Shown: piece by piece, positions 6,536 to 9,844 of the stretch | Layout of the letters: each line of letters starts with the position of its first letter | How positions within the stretch are numbered: position 1 is the stretch's first letter | Source: Stercoripulliclostridium_A sp045535235 | GTDB taxonomy: Bacteria; Bacillota; Clostridia; Christensenellales; DTU072 | Assembly (NCBI GenBank): GCA_045535235.1 | Contig: JAZSLG010000133.1 | Coordinates: 1-9,844 of the forward strand | Direction of reading: 5' to 3' | Length of the DNA stretch: 9,844 bases | Notes under the pieces: model-generated | The model's input: the letters and a program-made list of their open reading frames with translations, nothing else | The model's database searches: none | Told to the model about the DNA's origin: nothing | Translations under genes and position numbers: made by a program

Positions 6536-7354
6536 CTAAAGTTGCGTATCATCCGTTATCGTATGATATTCTGCAATTCTTTTTATACTTTCGATTCCTT
6601 TTAGACAATTTATTTTAGAAGAATAACCTTGTGAGGCAAGTATATTCATGGCGTTTGCAGACATTAAACGGAAACGGAATTTCTTGTCCTTATCCTTGTA
6701 AATTTCAAACACCGACTTTCCTATTAGGCTCACGTATTTATCGCTATCAACCTCAACTATCGTTGCCTTTTCTGCAGCACGAATTACAGCTTGAATACCA
6801 TACTTGCAAGCTGATTTCGTAGAATATGCTTGAGAATGTCCCAATGTAAACTTATTAGATGAATGGAATCTAAAACGATATTTTCCCGTTGTATCAACAT
6901 ATATTTGTATATTACCAGGTAATTTGCCATCGTTTGAAGAAGGATTAGGTTCTCCAAAACTGGAAACTCTTTCTTGTGGAACGTGCACTTCTTTATTCTT
7001 GTTCTTAATTGGTCTCTTCTTTTCTCTAACGGGAGTCATTATAACCGTTTCATCTGCAACTTGCATAGCAGTTTCATTATTGACAACGACTGCACCACTA
7101 TCTTCTTTTATCTCTTCGTCTGCGATAGGAGATAAAACGATGGTTTCTAATGCCAACGATTTACTTTCTGCTTTTTCCTCTTCACTTAGCATAGCTTCTT
7201 CTTCTGCAACCTTTCTTTCAACGTTTCTTTTCTTAATTGACGTTATAATAACAGCTAGTAAAAGAATTAATACGATTGCAACTAAAACGATAACAACCGT
7301 TAGGTTATTGCCAGTTAAAAGAAAATCTTTTACGCTTGCTAATATTTTTTCCAT
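6536..7354 (-). CDS. Membrane-anchored protein with two DUF1508 (YegP-like) domains
   Basis: Function unknown. The 272-residue protein has a short N-terminus, one hydrophobic membrane segment (about 17-40, VVIVLVAIVLILLLAVII) and then a KKRN stop-transfer, suggesting the rest is cytoplasmic. A Glu-rich, probably disordered linker (about 45-100) and a basic Lys/Arg patch (about 110-122) follow. Two DUF1508/UPF0339 repeats end it: about 147-195 (IQIYVDTTGKYRFRFHSS) and 212-262 (SVFEIYKDKDKKFRFRLMSA). The repeats share the pattern F/I-x-IY-x-D-x-x-x-K-F/Y-RFR and a Y-S-[ST]-K segment. DUF1508 proteins such as YegP are usually small and soluble; the membrane anchor is the unusual part. ATG 7354 has AAGGAG 10 bases upstream. 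It starts 20 bases after the typA stop, so it is likely in the same operon. Confidence 0.88.
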   Translation of the reverse strand: MEKILASVKDFLLTGNNLTVVIVLVAIVLILLLAVIITSIKKRNVERKVAEEEAMLSEEEKAESKSLALETIVLSPIADEEIKEDSGAVVVNNETAMQVADETVIMTPVREKKRPIKNKNKEVHVPQERVSSFGEPNPSSNDGKLPGNIQIYVDTTGKYRFRFHSSNKFTLGHSQAYSTKSACKYGIQAVIRAAEKATIVEVDSDKYVSLIGKSVFEIYKDKDKKFRFRLMSANAMNILASQGYSSKINCLKGIESIKRIAEYHTITDDTQL

Positions 7355-7374
7355 AGTTTTATCTCTCCTTAAAA

Positions 7375-9204
7375 TTATTTTTTAAGTCCGCGTTCTTTCA
7401 TAACTTGACGCATACGCTCTTCGTGTGAAAGAATTTGTTTTCTAATACGTAGGGATTTGGGTGTAACTTCCAAAAGTTCATCGGGTTCAAGAAACTCGAT
7501 ACATTCCTCTAATGAAAATTTCCTAGGAGTTTCCAATCTTAACGCTTCATCCGAGCCAGCGGCACGCATATTGGTAACGTGCTTACGCTTACATACGTTA
7601 ACGGCTATATCCTCTTGTTTGGGAGAATATCCAACTACCATCCCCGCGTAAACAGGTGTACCCGGCTCAACAAACAGTACGCCTCTACCTTGGGCATTAT
7701 ACAAACCGTAAGTAACTGCCTCACCGGTTTCAAACGCAACCAAAGCACCGTATTGTCGACGAGGCATAGCACCTTTTAATGGTTGATATCCCTCGAAAAT
7801 ACTATTCATTATGCCTTCGCCTCTAGTTTCCGTTAAAAAGTCGGAACGGTATCCCAAAAGTCCTCTCTCCGGTATGACAAACTCTAGTTTTATGCGACTA
7901 TTCATAGGCGTCATATTTATCAATTCACCTTGACGTTTTCCCATGTTTTCCATAACGGTTCCTACACATTCAGCAGGTACGTCTACGAACAATCTTTCAA
8001 TGGGTTCGCATAGTACACCGTCAATTTCTTTGTTAATAACCTTTGGCGTAGACACTTGGAATTCATACCCTTCTCTACGCATATTTTCTATTAATATTGA
8101 AAGGTGTATTTCTCCCCTACCAGACACTACGAAGCTATCCGCTCTTTCGCCATCATCAACCTTTAATGAAACGTCTTTTAATAGTTCCTTATATAATCTT
8201 GCACGAAGATGTCTGGATGTAACAAACTTACCTTCTTTCCCGGCAAATGGGCTATCGTTAACCGCAAATAGCATTTGTAACGTAGGCTCAGATATTTTAA
8301 CAAAGCTAATAGGCTCAACGTTTAAGGGTGCGCAAATTGTTTCACCTATAGTAACGTTTTCAATACCGCTAAAACTTACTATATCACCTACTCTAGCAGT
8401 TTCTACGGTGTGCTTTGTAAGTCCCGTAAATTGATAGATATTGGTTATTTTAGACTTGTATACTTTGTCATCGTGATAATTACATATAGCTACTTCACTG
8501 TTTGCTTGCATTACGCCACGCTCAATTCTACCAATTGCTATACGACCAACATAGTCATTGTAATCTATGGCAGATACCAATACTTGTAGAGGCGCATCCT
8601 CTTCACCTTGTGGTGGGTCGATATGGTTTAGTATAGTTTCAAACAAAGGAACCAAATTTGTTCCAGGCGTTGATGCAGATAGAGATGCCGTTCCAGCCCT
8701 TCCAGAGCAATAAACGATGGGACTATCTAATTGTTCATCAGTTGCATTTAGGTCGATTAAAAGCTCGTATATTTCGTCTAATACTTCAGCAAGACGAGCA
8801 TCAGGCTTGTCAACCTTGTTTATGCATATAATAATCTTATGATTCATTTCCAAAGCTTTTTGGAGAACAAATCTAGTTTGGGGCATAGGTCCTTCATAAG
8901 AATCAACCAAAAGAACTACACCGTTTATCATTTTTAACACTCTTTCAACTTCTCCAGAGAAGTCTGCGTGTCCAGGGGTATCAACTACGTTGATTTTTAC
9001 TCCTTTGTACATGCAAGAAGTGTTTTTTGCAAGAATAGTAATACCGCGCTCTCTTTCAAGCGGATTATTATCCATTACACACTCTTCTACGACTTGATTA
9101 TCGCGGAAAACGCCACCTTGATGTAACATAGCATCAACCAAAGTAGTCTTGCCGTGGTCAACGTGTGCAATTATTGCTATATTCCTTAAATCCTCTCTAA
9201 TCAT
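7375..9204 (-). CDS. typA: Translational GTPase TypA/BipA
   Basis: Ribosome-associated GTPase of the EF-G/LepA superfamily. It is linked to 50S subunit assembly and to growth under stress and cold. All G motifs are present: G1 AHVDHGKT (13-20), G2 RGITI (53-57), G3 DTPGH (75-79), G4 NKVD (129-132) and G5 YCSGRAG (165-171). Domain II follows, then the EF-G-like region with VSGRGEIHLSILIENMRREGYEFQ and the TypA-specific C-terminal domain ending ERMRQVMKERGLKK. At 609 residues it is full length (usual about 605-615). LepA is excluded by the MRREGYE and MNSIFEGYQP segments and the C-terminus. Its ATG overlaps the stop of the preceding FN3-like ORF by 4 bases (ATGA) and only a weak GAG precedes it, so translational coupling is likely. 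Confidence 0.98.
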   Translation of the reverse strand: MIREDLRNIAIIAHVDHGKTTLVDAMLHQGGVFRDNQVVEECVMDNNPLERERGITILAKNTSCMYKGVKINVVDTPGHADFSGEVERVLKMINGVVLLVDSYEGPMPQTRFVLQKALEMNHKIIICINKVDKPDARLAEVLDEIYELLIDLNATDEQLDSPIVYCSGRAGTASLSASTPGTNLVPLFETILNHIDPPQGEEDAPLQVLVSAIDYNDYVGRIAIGRIERGVMQANSEVAICNYHDDKVYKSKITNIYQFTGLTKHTVETARVGDIVSFSGIENVTIGETICAPLNVEPISFVKISEPTLQMLFAVNDSPFAGKEGKFVTSRHLRARLYKELLKDVSLKVDDGERADSFVVSGRGEIHLSILIENMRREGYEFQVSTPKVINKEIDGVLCEPIERLFVDVPAECVGTVMENMGKRQGELINMTPMNSRIKLEFVIPERGLLGYRSDFLTETRGEGIMNSIFEGYQPLKGAMPRRQYGALVAFETGEAVTYGLYNAQGRGVLFVEPGTPVYAGMVVGYSPKQEDIAVNVCKRKHVTNMRAAGSDEALRLETPRKFSLEECIEFLEPDELLEVTPKSLRIRKQILSHEERMRQVMKERGLKK

Positions 9205-9818
9205 ACTACTAACTCTATTATCGTGTAATCAATTTCTTCATTATACAGCTCGTATAGGCCCTCAGTTTGAGTATAATCCTTTATGCCGTTGTATTCAACG
9301 TACAAAACTGGACGAACGTAGCACAACCAAACTCCACTAGGAAAATAAAAAGATACTCCTTTTTCCATTTGAGTTATAGAATACGTTTGAGGTTGTAAAT
9401 CTTCTTTTGCTATTTCGTCTTCTTTTAAGCATACGGCTATTTCATAGTAATTTACTACATAAGAATTACCTTTATAGACGTAGGTAATAGGATGGAAAGT
9501 GTCCATATTAATTTGATACCCCTTTCCTTCAACTATTTTAAAGTTAAAACCTCTAAACTTATCTAACGACAATGGTTGTACGTTATAAGTGGTCCATTTG
9601 CTAAATTCGGAGGTATTAGAATTATACTTTCCTACACTTTTAATTCTAAATTGAAGTTCCCCTTTTATCATTTTAATTGACAAAGAAGTTCCTCCAATTT
9701 CTTTAACGGCAAATACCTCATCCGGATACAGCGAATACTTATATTCAACGGTATAAGACTCAGCTCCACTAATTTTATCCCACACAAGGTCTATTGTATA
9801 ATTTAAGTCGGAGGCCAA
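9201..9818 (-). CDS. Uncharacterised fibronectin type III-like protein, start uncertain
   Basis: I do not recognise the gene. Residues about 4-80 look like one FN3-type beta-sandwich: YTIDLVWDKISGAESYTVEY with the core Trp13 and Tyr22, GGTSLSI in mid-domain, and LQFRIKSVGKYNSNTSEFSKW matching the FN3 F/Y-x-[FV]-R-[IV]-x-[AS]-V-G strand. The second half (about 83-205) is rich in Tyr and Val and may hold a further beta domain. I see no signal peptide or membrane segment. The start given is a TTG with no Shine-Dalgarno. An in-frame TAA lies just upstream at 9825-9827, so the ORF cannot extend as it stands. A frameshift or a missing N-terminal part is possible. It overlaps typA by 4 bases, which supports it being translated. 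Confidence 0.6.
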   Translation of the reverse strand: MASDLNYTIDLVWDKISGAESYTVEYKYSLYPDEVFAVKEIGGTSLSIKMIKGELQFRIKSVGKYNSNTSEFSKWTTYNVQPLSLDKFRGFNFKIVEGKGYQINMDTFHPITYVYKGNSYVVNYYEIAVCLKEDEIAKEDLQPQTYSITQMEKGVSFYFPSGVWLCYVRPVLYVEYNGIKDYTQTEGLYELYNEEIDYTIIELVV

Positions 9819-9844
9819 GTGGTCTTAGGAAGACAAGTGTTAAC

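Noticed and set aside
6924..7385. 153-codon open frame on the plus strand
   Set aside because: It is antisense to the linker and membrane segment of the DUF1508 gene and the end of typA. It is Ser/Thr/Leu/Phe-rich, as expected from reverse-reading Glu/Lys/Val-rich coding, and has no ribosome site or family motif.
7943..8434. 163-codon open frame on the plus strand
   Set aside because: Entirely antisense to the conserved domain II/III region of typA, with no recognisable motif. It is a shadow of coding bias.
9678..9697. GGAGGA followed 6 bases later by TTG inside the FN3-like ORF, as an alternative start
   Set aside because: The GGAGGAACT bases encode the G-G-T turn typical of the FN3 fold. 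Starting there would remove half the domain including the core Trp, so it is probably a coincidence of coding sequence.
1..9844. Mobile elements, CRISPR array, tRNA/rRNA genes or a defence system
   Set aside because: I saw no direct-repeat array, transposase or integrase motif, terminal repeats, or tRNA-like folds. Nearly all bases are accounted for by housekeeping genes.

Overview
All recognisable genes in this window lie on the minus strand, so transcription runs from high to low coordinates. The DNA is AT-rich (GC somewhat under 40% by eye). Gene content, sigma-A-type promoters, purine-rich Shine-Dalgarno sites and TTG starts fit a low-GC Gram-positive bacterium, most likely an uncultured Clostridia-type Bacillota; this placement is inference. 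I see no mobile element, CRISPR array, tRNA or rRNA. The window reads as core chromosome.

There are three transcriptional blocks, in the order they are read. Block A (9844 to about 6475) holds an uncharacterised fibronectin-III-like protein without a convincing start, then typA (ribosome-associated GTPase, joined by a 4-base ATGA overlap), then a membrane-anchored protein with two DUF1508 domains. It ends at a strong GC-rich hairpin. Block B (promoter at 6423-6451 down to about 2276) encodes a D-2-hydroxyacid dehydrogenase with a TTG start, a Ppx/GppA phosphatase, a Maf nucleotide pyrophosphatase and a divergent MreB-family actin homologue. The last three are packed with a 1-base overlap and a 2-base gap. 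Block C (promoter at 2302-2330 down to the window edge) encodes pgsA (phosphatidylglycerophosphate synthase) and valS (valyl-tRNA synthetase), the latter cut by the window edge just after its KMSKS motif.

The genes serve translation (typA, valS), membrane lipid synthesis (pgsA), nucleotide or polyphosphate housekeeping (Ppx/GppA, Maf) and cell shape (MreB-like). The most striking regulatory structure is the 74-base gap before pgsA. A perfect 10-bp hairpin there carries the pgsA Shine-Dalgarno in its 3' arm and is followed by six Us, like an intrinsic terminator. A strong extended -10 promoter lies directly against it, so transcripts from that promoter should start inside the 5' arm and escape both termination and Shine-Dalgarno sequestration. 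The MreB-like protein has lost residues normally needed for ATP hydrolysis. I found no wholly new multi-gene system; the novelty is in the pgsA leader, the altered MreB-like protein, the anchored DUF1508 protein beside typA, and the FN3-like ORF.
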